In this document: positions 1 to 10,999 of the stretch, piece by piece
Layout of the letters: the number at the start of each line of letters is the position of its first letter
Numbering within the stretch: position 1 is the first letter of the stretch
From: Trichoplusia ni
Lineage: Eukaryota; Arthropoda; Insecta; Lepidoptera; Noctuidae
Assembly: GCF_003590095.1 (NCBI RefSeq)
Contig: NC_039489.1
Coordinates: 1,798,001-1,862,000 of the forward strand
Direction of reading: 5' to 3'
DNA length: 64,000 nucleotides
Notes under the pieces: model-generated
Database searches by the model: none
Told to the model about the DNA's origin: nothing
The model's input: the letters and a program-made list of their open reading frames with translations, nothing else
Program-made: the position numbers and the translations under genes

Positions 1-446
1 TAACATGAGTAATAAACTAATTAGGGATGTGTATTGTCAATAAGTGTTTTGTGCGGGGAATGAGCTTACCGCCTAAAGCAAATGTGACATGAAAGTTTTC
101 GCAGCTCTAGTGATGTGCGCATCGGTTTATAGACGCGTGTCGATAAGATTAATAGTTTAAAAATCTTTGCTTCCTGTTGTTTTTTTTCATCGATCATTTT
201 ATCTGAAAACGAAATCTGTAGGCTTTTTATGTAGAAATTTGGTTTACTTTTTTTCTTATGTTTCTAATTGATATCCATAGCTGAAAAACAAGCTAATGAA
301 CTTAAGATTGTTAATCGTAATTATTTAATATTATTCAAACTATTTTATAAAGAACTGTCCAATGTAAAGTTTTTATCGTACACCCTAACTTTCCTGCAAA
401 AAGTATTATCTTGAATACGAAAAGTCCATAAAGTAAAAACATAAAG
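1..446. other. AT-rich non-coding flank
   Basis: No convincing gene, repeat or RNA is visible here. The stretch is AT-rich and lies directly upstream of the promoter-like region that begins with the DRE-type motif. Confidence 0.5.
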
Positions 447-722
447 TATCGATATCGATGAATTCTCAGTAACGACATCCCTACTATTCAGTCTGTGGGC
501 CGCGCGGGCGGCTCGTCGTACTGGCCAGGCGGCCAGCGTCGCACTCGAACGAACGAACAGTCGCACTCGCGTGGCCGTGTTTACGAATCCCGCACTATCC
601 TGATACAACCCTAATCTGACACTCAATATTCAAATTTGGAATTTTATTTTTTTTATTGTTGTGTGTGACAATTTGCTGCACCTGATTTTTGGCTGATTGG
701 ATTTTGTTTTTGCCGCGTTTTA
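447..722 (+). promoter_or_regulatory. Candidate promoter and non-coding first exon
   Basis: Two overlapping DRE-type motifs (TATCGATA at 447-454, then TATCGATG at 453-460) lie about 30 bases before an arthropod initiator-like TCAGT at 488-492. A sharply GC- and CpG-rich block follows (about 498-590), which stands out from the AT-rich surroundings. The stretch ends with a strong splice donor, GTAAGT, at 723-728. No long ORF fits, so this would be a 5' UTR exon. It could be the upstream promoter of the Zasp-like gene 11 kb downstream, which would leave room for PDZ-coding exons in between, but no exon linking the two was found. A different gene with a large first intron is equally possible. Confidence 0.45.
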
Positions 723-1600
723 GGTAAGTTTAAATATTTTTATTTTATAAGTAGTTAGATATGTGTCTTTTTAGTAATTTATTTCTATTAGGTACATATT
801 TAAATTAAGTATAATTTTAAGTAACGAAATTCATTTTATTCAGTCTAATTATGTATTTATTGCTTAGATTTATAAACTTTTTATGTTCTAAAATGATTTA
901 TAAGTTTTTTTATAATATTACTAAGTATTACCATAACAATCTCATAAATATTCCCAATTCACGCGGTTAGCGATATAATTATAAATCAGAACGTAGAGAA
1001 ATGCATGTGGTTATATTTATTTTTATGTTTATCTATTAATAGTGCCTTATAAACGTTATTAATACGCCGTACGTCACGAATAGCGTTAACACACTACTAT
1101 GTGTTAATGTTTTTAAAGATACGATGATGACCGTTGCCGGTTTTTTATATTATATTTATTAAAGTGAAATATTTATTTGAAACTCGTGGTTTTTTTTTTG
1201 AAATAGTTTCTGACGTCTACTTAGTGTATACTTGCAGTTTTATCGCTGTATGTTGCAATTTATAAAATATTCGTTTGATAGGGCTAAGGGCGACGTAAAG
1301 GTCCGCATGGGCAGTCCCAATTAAGGGTTCAATAGCTGCGTCTATCAAAAATTACTGCCCCTCGGATTCTAAACGGCTGCTTATTAAAAGTATATTAAAA
1401 CTTTGTCAATCTTCCCGCGTTTTGATTGGTTAGTCATGTCACCCAATGGTGGTCAAGTCTTCTGTAAATCTGTAAACATATTTCCAGCCAATGGCAGTTA
1501 AGCAATTAGTGAACCTGACAACAAATTCAATTATAGTTTATCTTAGGTAAAATTTTCTAATATGGGTAATCTATACATATAATAAAATTGTAGAAAAGTG
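723..1600. other. Non-coding, intron-like
   Basis: AT-rich DNA without a supported ORF. A more complex segment at about 1260-1500 may be an old mobile-element fragment, but no ends or coding capacity can be seen. Confidence 0.4.
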
Positions 1601-1639
1601 AAAACTGTACATTGAATATTTTTTTAAAAGAATAATTGG

Positions 1640-1800
1640 TGGGTGGTCTACGAACGATTCCGATGCCGAAAATATGATTTTTAGAATTTTTGTCTGTTTG
1701 TCTGTTTGTCTGTTTGTCTGTATGTATGTCCGGAAAGATCTCGGAAAGTACTGGATAGATTTGATTCATATTTTCAGAGAATATCAACAAGAGGTCCGGT
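1640..1800 (+). repeat. Dispersed repeat fragment with (GTCT/GTTT)n microsatellite
   Basis: A GTCTGTTT tandem tract at about 1690-1722 runs into GTATGTATGTCCG and a GGAAAGTACTGGATAGATTTG segment. This arrangement is recognisable from dispersed lepidopteran repeats. The ORFs of 61-83 codons crossing it are products of the simple repeat, not genes. Confidence 0.5.
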
Positions 1801-1959
1801 CAACATACTTTTTACTTATTATCTCGCTTTTCGTTACAGGGGTGAGCAGGAGCCTTTTATATCTATACACAAATATCAAATTATCTCATAAACTACTGAA
1901 TATGTTTCGTTCAAATTTTGCATGAAGCTTATCGTACACATGATACAACAAATATACAA

Positions 1960-3740
1960 AAACCATAACGCTACTATGCAGGGGGCATGAGCAGTAAAGT
2001 TTTAAATTTTTAGACTCACCCGTAACATCGTGTAATACAATTATGAAGTGTATTTTCACCCCATTGAGTAGTAGGCAGCACGGTCATCAATTTACTCAAA
2101 AAACATCACGCTATTTATCTTAAGACTTTTGGCAGAGCAATAATATATTTTTTCGAAAGTAAATCATTTTCACAAAATCAGTCAATTTATTCTCTTTCAA
2201 GTCTAATGTAGACCTAGCGCGACAATAATTTAAATAAAAGAAACATAAACTATTAATACTTTTATTATTATTCTTTTGATGCAAATGTTACTTCGTAATC
2301 GGTACATTCTTGAAACAAAGGAACTTAAATTATTTTTATTTTTATTGGTGTACTAAAATTACTCAAGTTCAAATGTGGAATGCCGTAATATGATTTTGTG
2401 TTTATTTACGATAGGTGTATATACCTATGTCTTTAGCTCGGTAATGTTGGCGATGCTACTTCAAGATAAAAGAATTCGTAGTGACACTCAACCCAAAGTT
2501 GCATGTAGTTCACATTGATCTCATCTATAATTATGCATAACAATAAATTACTGAACGACACAGTTAATTATATTACCTTGGTTCATCTGTAACTACTAGC
2601 AACAAAAATATAAACTTTCAAACAAAAAAAAGCCTTTCAAACAATGAAATAAAGTTTTCTTAAATTTGCAACATTACATAAGCCAAAAGTATTTCGGATA
2701 GAAAAACCCAGAAAACTTGCATAAAAACTTAATAGGTATGCAATGTGAAAGATCTATAAGACCAAAGCTATCAATGAATAAGAGCGTACGCTAGAAGGTT
2801 TTTGACATTACGTATCTATTGATAAAACAATGTCTACTGATACCTGGGATTTTTCAATATTTTAACGATTTGATTGGTCTACATCCACCATTACAGAGAA
2901 CGCACACGTGGCCTTTCCAAAGATTCCTTTAACAATTTATTGTAATCTCTACTTATTTAAAATTTTCTTCTATCGTAGCCTGGTAAACACAGGGGAAGGA
3001 ACGAGACTGAATGAGTTTTTGAGATCCCAAAGCTAAGCCGACGAGGATTAGAAACATATTTTTGGAAATTTCTCCAATAAGGCTGATAATAGAGTGTAGC
3101 TATCAGCACTTACATCCGTTATACAATGTCTGGAAGATTCATTTTGGTTGTCAGTATCGACAGCGTAACCTCATAACCAACCTCATGTAGTCTTTATTTA
3201 AGTTCCATTTATGCAGTAGGGATGACGGTATTTTACTTCAATGATCGTCAGGTAGGTTAACGAATAAAATACGTATTTTTTCTTTGTAAATTGGTACAGT
3301 AAATAGAACTCATGCGCATGAAGTCACTTTTATGTTCATATTTTGCTTTGTCGTAACATCACAAATTAGACATATCCTATACTTTAGATTTTTGTCATTG
3401 TCAATTTAAAAAAAAGGGGTGTCTGATAGTTTTTTTTTTATTATCACGCTATTTATTTATCAGCAATTTAAAGGCAAATCATGATCAAAACACCAGGGGG
3501 CCAAGATAACACGTTTCCCACCTTTTTTATTTTAGAAATAGTCCAAATGTTTGTGAGGAAGATCAGTTTTAATATTAAGAGGGCAATCAAACGTGTTTCA
3601 GGAAACCGTTTATCTGGGCGCAATTTTGCAAAATCTTATATCTTATGACACTATGTAACATCCACAGTTACCGAGCCCGACACTCACTTCACCAGCTCCG
3701 TCCACAAAAATAATTTGACATCTTATTTATATCGTCAGAA
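1960..3740. other. Non-coding DNA, nothing recognised
   Basis: AT-rich sequence read on both strands. No supported ORF, RNA gene or clear repeat boundary was found. Confidence 0.4.
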
Positions 3741-3744
3741 AACA

Positions 3745-3870
3745 TCGTGTGTGAAAATAACAACTGTCTGGCTATCACTGTTCCTGAGAAACAGCCAGGT
3801 GACAGACAGACGAACGGACACCGGGGCCTCAGTAATATGGTTCTGGTTTACCTCTTTGGTTACAGTACAA
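3745..3870 (+). repeat. Dispersed repeat fragment (GACAGACAGACG family)
   Basis: The core around 3790-3840 (CCAGGTGACAGACAGACG, then ...GGACACC...CTCAGTAATA) has the same order of short motifs as the segments at 18160-18240 and 19650-19740. It is an old fragment of a dispersed family with no coding capacity. Confidence 0.5.
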
Positions 3871-4040
3871 TAATAATTTTATGATACCTCATAATCCGTC
3901 TAACAATTTCAGGTGTAGGCCGGCCAAAGAACAGACGTGCTCGAAAATCATAACCCACCCAACTAGAAAATGGAAACCCTCGAAAGTAAAACATTTTTAG
4001 CAGAAGTGCTAAGACTGAGTTATACCTTACCATACTTGCA

Positions 4041-4051
4041 CCCCCCCCCCC
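4041..4051 (+). repeat. C11 homopolymer
   Basis: An uninterrupted run of eleven C in otherwise AT-rich DNA. Length errors are common in such runs. Confidence 0.9.
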
Positions 4052-4074
4052 ATTTTTAAACGGCTCGATTTGTC

Positions 4075-4230
4075 AAACATGTCGTAACGAACACTCGCAC
4101 ATAATTCACGTTTAAATTAAAATTGTACAATTCGTTCGGAAGCTATGATGTCACAGACAGACGGGCAGGCAGGCAGATATGTCAAAGTTATAAGCCCCTC
4201 TTTTTGGGATTAAATAAGAAAAAGTCATTA
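4075..4230 (+). repeat. Dispersed repeat fragment (AGCTATGATGTC family)
   Basis: The block ATTCGTTCGGAAGCTATGAT followed by GTCACAGACAGACGGGCAGG and AACTTATAAG-like sequence recurs in diverged form at about 57430-57590. It is a non-coding dispersed repeat, and its ends are unclear. Confidence 0.5.
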
Positions 4231-4451
4231 AAACAGCTGTGAAATATTTGACACCAGGATAGTATCGTAAACGATGAAATGTGTTTGATTCAAACATTTG
4301 ATAGTCTTTGGGCCGCTCAAGATTCATTATAATTTAGAAAAAAAAGCAAGCTTAAAATGTAAAAAAAAGTGTTTCATTTTCAATATTGCATTACATTTTT
4401 GCGATGATCGTTATTATTAAACTTCATAGTTTTTCACATCTTGAAAATCAC

Positions 4452-4478
4452 GCAGACGAAGTCGCGGGCAACAGCTAG
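4452..4478 (+). mobile_element. Orphan Helitron 3' end
   Basis: The sequence GACGAAGTCGCGGGCAACAG followed by CTAG (4475-4478) and then T is the same 3' terminus as the complete Helitrons at 34678 and 36152. The matching TC-start is not visible upstream, so this is a truncated copy or a different family sharing the 3' end. Confidence 0.65.
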
Positions 4479-4599
4479 TAGAATAGAATAAAGCTGTTTA
4501 GTAGAAAACAAATTTAGAGCCTCCAATACAGATTTGAAAAACCGAAACGAAGACTGTACCTACACGTTGATCGATCTCTCTATTTTTGATACGGTCGAT

Positions 4600-4855
4600 C
4601 CGTGGATAGGTGACCATCTACATCTTAACGAGTTCGGTGAGCCACGTTTAGTTGTTGGTACTGGATTTAATTTATACGTCTTTGACTGACTGAAGGGTAT
4701 TTTGTTGCCAAGGTCGTTGCTCATGTTGAGAAGGTCAGATAGGCAGTCGCTCCTTGTAAAGCGGCGGTACTTTGCTGCTCCACGACTGACTGAAGAGTTG
4801 AGAAGGTCAGATAGGCAGTCGCTCCTTGCAAAGCGGCGGTACATTGCTGCATCTG
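4600..4855 (-). repeat. Dispersed repeat with internal 54-bp tandem duplication
   Basis: Read on the minus strand this contains the segment (..GGAGCGACTGCCTATCTGAC..) also present on the plus strand at 31630-31660, so both belong to one dispersed family. Here a 54-bp block is present twice, at 4725-4778 and 4797-4850, with two mismatches. The 94-codon minus-strand ORF is a by-product of this duplication. Confidence 0.7.
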
Positions 4856-4869
4856 GTTAAACTGCACTA

Positions 4870-5000
4870 GGAACACAAAGCACTTAGGAAGCGGTGAAGG
4901 GTGGGCGAAAATGGGTGCTGTCCAATGTAAATGGTGCTGACCTTCAAAAAGTCCTACTTAGTAGCCTAATTTGAATAAATGAGTCTTGATTTTGATTTTT
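4870..5000 (+). repeat. LINE 3' tail with (GATTTT)n end
   Basis: The motif GCACTTAGGAAGCGGTGAAG followed by GGTGGGCG, ending in TTTGAATAAATGAGTCTTGATTTTGATTTT, matches the better-preserved copy at about 22199-22290. It appears to be the 3' end of a non-LTR element, with no coding part left. Confidence 0.55.
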
Positions 5001-5004
5001 GACT

Positions 5005-5055
5005 GAAAGCTGACTCAAACATTGTTGGAAAAAGGCTGATATGATGATGATGACT
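5005..5055 (-). repeat. Short repeat fragment ending in ATGATGATG
   Basis: The string GAAAGCTGACTCAAACATTG and then GTTGGAAAAAGGCTGAT-ATGATGATGATG is the reverse complement of the start of the repeat at 31543, with some divergence. Confidence 0.5.
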
Positions 5056-5059
5056 ATAA

Positions 5060-8000
5060 TTAACATTGAAAACTATAGGTACTACTATATTTGTATAGGT
5101 ACTTGTTATACTATTTGATACAATTGAATTCTTCCCACAATAGCGCAATCTATTAAATATTAAGATGACGTATGTCTTGTAATAGTCGACCTTTACTGCA
5201 TTACGCATGCATCGCGTAAGCTTCGAATACACTTCATTTAAAATGATGACACCAGTCAACAAGCTTACCCGAGGACATAACAGACGAACACAATAAAAGA
5301 AAATTAAAAAACAAACTTAAAAAAACTCTTGTTAATTTTCTACCATAAACATGATTAGAGAAATATGCTATTTGTAGCAATTAATTTCAATTTTATCTTG
5401 TATGAACATGTCCTAGCTCCGATAATAATTATGTACCGTTTTATAAATAATAAAAAAACAGCGATATAGATAAATACTTTACCGGCTTTACTAAAGAAGC
5501 AATTTATTTAACATAACTTCAACTGATATCCTACCACCGTCTATTAAAATAAGAAGAAAATCAATTGTTAGAGAAGGACACTACTATACGTGATTTGGAG
5601 CGCCTTCTCGCTTCCACTTACTACAAGAGATAGTGGTGATTATCTTGGTCTGAAACATCGGTACAATAACAAAATTCTATCTGAATTTATGTATTCAAAG
5701 ATTAATATCTTTGAATACATCAGGTCTATGTCGTCTTAGGTTCATTGGCCTTAAAGCCTAATACTTAGTCATCAAAGCAAATAGGTCATCATCTGAAAAT
5801 ATCATACCTACTTTGTAATATTATTTTGATCATAACATTAGGATCGATTACGAATACTTCCATTGAATAAGGAAACATTTAAAATGTGTAATAATAAACA
5901 ATTTGAATTAAAAACATCCAATTATTTAATTACCAAATCATGTCATTAGTTAAGTCCGTAACATTTTTTTTATAAAAAGAGTTTATAATTAGTATTACTT
6001 AATGTTTTTGTTTGTTTGTTATTATATACACGGTATATGTATATATACACGGTAAGTCATTTAGAATTCATAAATAAATAACAACATAAACGTATTACAT
6101 GAATACATAGTAATTACTGAAAACTGTACAACTGGTCAGATCTGACTGTAGTTTCACTATGTTTTAGTGGCCCCTAGCACCTTACCAAGGCTTCGCTCTC
6201 CGTCTAAGCTAGACTGTGTCACAGATGATGTGTTTAGCAGCATAATAAAATTAAAAATCGAGGTTAAACAAGAGATGGCACGAATATAAAAAATCATCAC
6301 ACAGACTATGTGTTTGTGCGTGTTCAGCCGGCAAATGAAAGGTTTATTATTATTTATCTTTGAATATCCCACTGCAGGACAAATGCTGCCCTTCATCCAT
6401 TCTGTACGGCTATCGTCAGTCTGTCCAATTATTCTGCGTTATTATAAAACCTGACTCTTACAAAGCAAGTCACTAAATGTCTCAAACTCAATTTCATATC
6501 CCTCATGTAGAATACTGCATTATTATAAGACCTGACTCTTACAAAGATCTTCAACTCAAATACACCCTCATCCAGACTAAAAACGTGACTCTTAAATTAT
6601 AAATACAAGTTGTGTAATGACATAAGCCTTGCGTCCCATCTCCTGCGTCAGCCGCGTCTCTCGACGACGCAAGCGCATGATCCGGCGCCGAAACAGACGG
6701 ATAAACAGACGTAAACAATGGTTTCCCTGAATCAAAGCATTTCGGATTACTGAGACTTGATTTACGAAGCTAAAGAAGCTAAGGATATCCTTGATAATAG
6801 GATGTTTGTCTTGCTAGTAATTTCTTAAGTAAGGGTGTTGGTAATACGGAAAGGAGACGTTGCTCTACGCTGCGTAGTCCTTTGTGTCTCGTGCACAGCT
6901 GCTTGAGAGTTGCGGGTTTATAAATGAGGAATATTAAACAAGTTTATTTTCGATTGAATTGATTGATTCGAAATGACGTTGGGAGCCACCGTTTCCCAAT
7001 TTCAATAAACTTCATCTTTTTTTAATGTTCACACAAACACTTGTTGAGTGCTCACTATATGATTCGATTTGAATCATATATCGAGCACTTGAAGGCAATT
7101 AATCTACAAGACATTTTTATACTTTTTACATTACAGTTCATTTTAGATTCAGGTAAACAATAGAGATAGACTTCTTGACTTGGTTAGTAAGTTCTGTTCA
7201 GTCCCTGTTTATTTACTACGTCATTCCTTTTCAAATTAACTGATCACTCTTATCGTGATTACTTGACCACAAGATTGACAACCAATCAGAGACATGATTA
7301 ATAAATCTTCAAAATAATTAGAAGATGAAAAGTTACTTAAAGAAATTCATAACACGAAAACTATGTAGGTTACAAAACTCGTCCAACTCCCAAATCTGAT
7401 TACAGTAAGATCTTGGCACAGGTGTGAGCAATTAATAAGGCGGCCATTTTGTGGCAATAATAACTGTTTGCACCTGGAAGATTAGCTGTACACTGTATCG
7501 GCCAAAACGTTTACATGACGAAACATCCTGTTGAAAAATATACTCTTAATTTGTGTTTGAATCTATTGGATTACGTATGTCGGCTGCTATTAAACAGATT
7601 CAAGATATTCTTCAATTGAAATCTCTATATTCTATGACTAATATGCAAGTCTTCTCGATTTACAAACCACTTCTCCTATCGCGGGTCTGCTGGTAGACAC
7701 TTCTAATGAAACAATGCAGCCTTGTAAGTCTTTTCTGCTATGTTGTTTCTTTTTACTCTTTTGTATGTACATGACCTATTAGATATATCAGGTGGGATTT
7801 CCCATTTGTGGGATTAAAGGTTAAGATTCTTCTGCAGGCGGTTATACTAAGAGCCTTTAGATATGGACCATTTGTCGACTTATAATTTTGATTGAGTTGA
7901 GCTTTAAGCTCACACTTTGTATTTTGCTATATTTTTACTTCCTTACATGTTATCACTTCTGCCTTTTCCTTTAGATGGTCTTCAACGGTTTAGTCTCTGA

Positions 8001-8180
8001 TACTAATCGATACAACCTAAATTAGTTATTCGCACGTTATATACATGCTTATTTTACATTTTAAACGGAAAGTTATAGTGACTTTTTCTTTCGTTTCTTC
8101 TCTGTAGTTGCCTAAAAAGGGATGAAGACTTCTCATCGTTTTCTCGACTTCCAAAAAACGCTACCTAACTTAATGTGAAT
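5060..8180. other. Non-coding DNA with minor repeats
   Basis: No supported gene. It contains a TATATACACGG microsatellite at about 6023-6055, a short fragment reading ATATCCCACTGCAGGACAAA at about 6364 that recurs at 55564, a CpG-rich patch at about 6640-6700, and a 19-bp hairpin at 7047-7089 listed separately. Confidence 0.4.
7047..7089. repeat. Short inverted repeat (19-bp arms, 5-nt loop)
   Basis: Arms AGTGCTCACTATATGATTC (7047-7065) and GAATCATATATCGAGCACT (7071-7089) pair with two mismatches around a 5-nt loop. It could be a MITE remnant or a folded RNA. Confidence 0.75.
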
Positions 8181-8186
8181 TTGACT

Positions 8187-8405
8187 GCATGGATAGTAGA
8201 GTGGTAGAGGTCACCTCGCCAAACCCACAGAGCGCGTCGTGTCGCGGATTCGATCCCCGCGTAGGACAAGCATTTGTGCGATCCACGAGTGCTTGTTCTG
8301 AGTTTGGGTATCATTGCGCATGTGATTTGTATATTTGTGAAAACCTCCGCGATAAAAGGATTAAATTCCTTAGCGCGGGAGTCGTTTTTAAAACAAATAA
8401 TAATA
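8187..8405 (+). mobile_element. tRNA-derived SINE
   Basis: The head contains an A-box-like TAGTAGAGTGGTAGAGG (from 8194) and a good B box GGATTCGATCC (8246-8256), spaced as in a tRNA. It lacks the cloverleaf and continues into a non-tRNA body (CCACGAGTGCTTGTTCTGAG ... TTGTGAAAAC). A diverged sister copy starts at about 41283, and a third, interrupted copy lies at 58300-58600. The 73- and 79-codon ORFs over it are not genes. Confidence 0.75.
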
Positions 8406-8419
8406 AATAAAATAACTTT

Positions 8420-9120
8420 TAATATTAAACAAATATCCCACTACTACCAAAATGATTGTATACTTGCTCTCACCTACCTACCTCTCGACAAGAGGCCATC
8501 GGTTAAATTATGATGACGCGTCATTTGGCTATCGCCTGCATTCCTGGCCAATCTTCAGAAGAGGGTTGCGAAAGCCGCTGACACACGGTTTGTGATTGAT
8601 ATGGTCAAAGCTCGAGTTATTCTGTTAGGTGGCGAAAGGTATATCTAGCACTGAAGATCTAGGATTAACATTGATATTTTTTTCATAGACCACTAGTGAA
8701 AATGTTTATCTAGTTTTCGTTCAATATTGCAACAATAATTAACTAAATGAGAACGGCGATTTTAGTAACTATTTTTTTAGTTTAGATTTAATCTTCTTCT
8801 AAGAATTGTCTGATACCACTCCTAAACCTCCTAACACCATGTATCCTAAATATCAGTGACTGCATAAATTTAAAAATCTTTCTTTCCTTTCTTACCAGTT
8901 AAAGCCAATTCACTTCATGGCACAAAAACAACAATAATAAAAATGTATGTTAATGACATTTTGAGGATATGTTCCGCTAAAAGTAATGTATCACAATGGA
9001 GGCTGACCATCATTGCTATACATAAATAACATTACATATATTACTTTCTTCTGCATTTTTTATATATCACTTAGTAATACTTAGGTAATGATGTCTTAAT
9101 ATTCTTGTCGAAAGCTCGGC
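8420..9120. other. Non-coding DNA, nothing recognised
   Basis: AT-rich, with no supported ORF or repeat structure. Confidence 0.4.
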
Positions 9121-9126
9121 ACTCAC

Positions 9127-9163
9127 CTGCGCCGGCGCACGCGGCCCAGTTCCCCGTCCTCAG
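9127..9163 (-). other. Candidate 37-nt micro-exon or regulatory CpG islet
   Basis: On the minus strand a GC-rich 37-nt block is bounded by an acceptor-like TTCTATTGTTAG and a consensus donor CAG|GTGAGT (9126-9121). One frame reads EDGELGRVRRR without a stop, and another frame is also open. The block overlaps the 12-bp palindrome TGCGCCGGCGCA (9128-9139), which recurs at 35736. A protein-binding site is therefore a serious alternative. Confidence 0.3.
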
Positions 9164-9179
9164 CTAACAATAGAACCGC

Positions 9180-10040
9180 TGAAACGTGTCACTTTGCCAG
9201 TTATCATAAGTTTCATAACACCGCATATGCAGGGCTTGGTATTTTCATGAAATGCGACCTAGATTCAATTTATAAAGTAGCATCTACTGTTTAGTTATCA
9301 GTAGGTAAAATGCAAATATTGTTTAAATAAGATAACTAACTAAAATAATCCTACTTGCGGAAAAGGGATCCCATCACCAAGTACCAAGAACCGTTAATAA
9401 ATGAAGGCTTAAATTCTTAAAATTCACATTTTCAAGCATTCCTGAAATCACCGTGATTCAACGTTCACACAATTATATTATGAATCCCGTTTCTCGAAAA
9501 TTGAAATGAGAATTTCAATTATAACCATCTTTTTGGTTTCAGGAATATCTCATACTGAGTACTTATTGCCAGCTTATTTATTTCTCTCTTTACATATTTA
9601 TTATTATAACCCACTATGTCACGTTGCAAACATCAAAAACAATGCCAAGAGCAATAATTATAAAATAATAATAATTTACATTATGATAATATATCAAAAG
9701 CACGCGCGCAACATATTTTGTAGTCTGTAAGATATATTGGAAGAACAAGCTGCAATGTCCATCACATCTATAACGACTCAAAGTGTTTATAAGGCAAATC
9801 GGCAATATTCGTTTGTCTAGAACAGTGCTAGCCGATCTGAACCGAATGTACGTATAAGTTCCAATAGAATATGAAAGAGAGAGCAGACCTTGCCGCTATC
9901 AATGAATAGGAAAGAGATAGATTGTTTCCTATCCATATAACTTTTCATCAATTGTTATCATTGATAAACAACGTTCCAATGCATGGAAATGAAGGTAAAA
10001 GTCTACTTATTGATATGAAATGTCATACAATATATTATTT
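9180..10040. other. Non-coding DNA, nothing recognised
   Basis: AT-rich with scattered simple repeats. The ORFs here have no recognisable domain and low-complexity composition. Confidence 0.4.
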
Positions 10041-10042
10041 AA

Positions 10043-10303
10043 TTAGCTGTTTCCTGCGACTTCGTCCCCGTGGGTAGAAAATATAAGTTATGATATATAC
10101 CCGCCCTGTTTTTTTTCACATTTTCTATTGTGTCTTCGCTCCTATTAGTCGCAGCGTGATGGTTTATAGCCTAAAGCCTTCCACTAAGAATGGTCTATTC
10201 AACACAAAAAGAATTTTTCAATTTGGACCAGTAGTTCCTGAGATTAGCGCGCTCAAACAAACAAACAAACTCTTCAGCTTTATATATTAGTATAGAGTAT
10301 AGA
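10043..10303 (-). mobile_element. Non-autonomous Helitron (copy 1)
   Basis: On the minus strand it begins A|TCTATACTCTATACTAATAT and ends in a mutated CTAA (CTAG in the sister copies) followed by T, the flanks expected for Helitron insertion between A and T. About 260 bp long and clearly homologous end to end to the copies at 10744, 34678, 36152 and 43894. A 7-bp TCTATAC duplication is present at its 5' end. It carries no protein-coding capacity; the 66-codon ORF is shared by other copies only because the DNA is. Confidence 0.8.
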
Positions 10304-10743
10304 TAAAATAATGACATTAATAGGACAAGATTTTTTTTTTTTAAAAAGTTTGAAAGCATTGAAACGCATGAAATTGGGGTCTAGTAACGTCACTAACCAA
10401 TGAAACTACTGATAAGTGACCTCACTCGAGATTTCAAATTACAGAATCGTGATAGCTATCATAAACGTAATCTTAGTGCAAATGCATAGTAGGCAAGCCG
10501 AGTACCATAGCGGTCAACATGCTGTATCATCTTCAAATGTTTGTCCTATGAAAAGTTCAAGTTTGTGAAATAAAAGAACAAGACATTTTCGAGTACCGTA
10601 ATAGTACCATAGTCGATTAAAAAAAAATGTTCTAAAAAAATTTTGTAGCAATTTTCGTATAGAAAAAGCTTGTCGTGGTGGTTTTGTCATGCGACCAAGC
10701 ATGGTTGGGAAATTGACTACTTGTGGTATAACTAACTTGTTTA
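10304..10743. other. Spacer between two inverted Helitrons
   Basis: About 440 bp of unique-looking AT-rich DNA. The 62-codon minus-strand ORF shows no recognisable domain. Confidence 0.4.
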
Positions 10744-10998
10744 TCTATACTAATATATAAAGCTGAAGAGTTTGTTTGTTTGTTTGAACGCGCTAATCTC
10801 AGGAATTACTGGACCAAATTGAAAAATTCTTTTTGTGTTGAATAGACCATTCATCAAGGAAGGCTTTAGGCTATAAACCATCACGCTGCGACTAATAGGA
10901 GCGAAGATACAATGGAAAATGTGAAAAAAAAACAGGGCGGGTATAAATCGTAACTTATATTTTCTACCCACGGGGACGAAGTCGCGGGCAGCAGCTAG
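10744..10998 (+). mobile_element. Non-autonomous Helitron (copy 2)
   Basis: It starts A|TCTATACTAATATATAAAGC and ends CAGCAGCTAG|T. A near-palindromic GC-rich hairpin (10967-10988, CCCACGGGG..GTCGCGGG) lies a few bases before the CTAG, the standard Helitron 3' architecture. No RepHel protein is encoded, so it depends on an autonomous element elsewhere. Confidence 0.85.
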
Positions 10999-10999
10999 T

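Noticed and set aside
1674..1925. ORFs of 61-83 codons on both strands
   Set aside because: They arise from the GTCTGTTT microsatellite and a dispersed repeat, with Cys/Val/Phe-rich periodic translation and no domain.
8187..8260. Possible functional tRNA gene
   Set aside because: A and B boxes are present, but the acceptor and anticodon stems do not form and the sequence runs into a SINE body.
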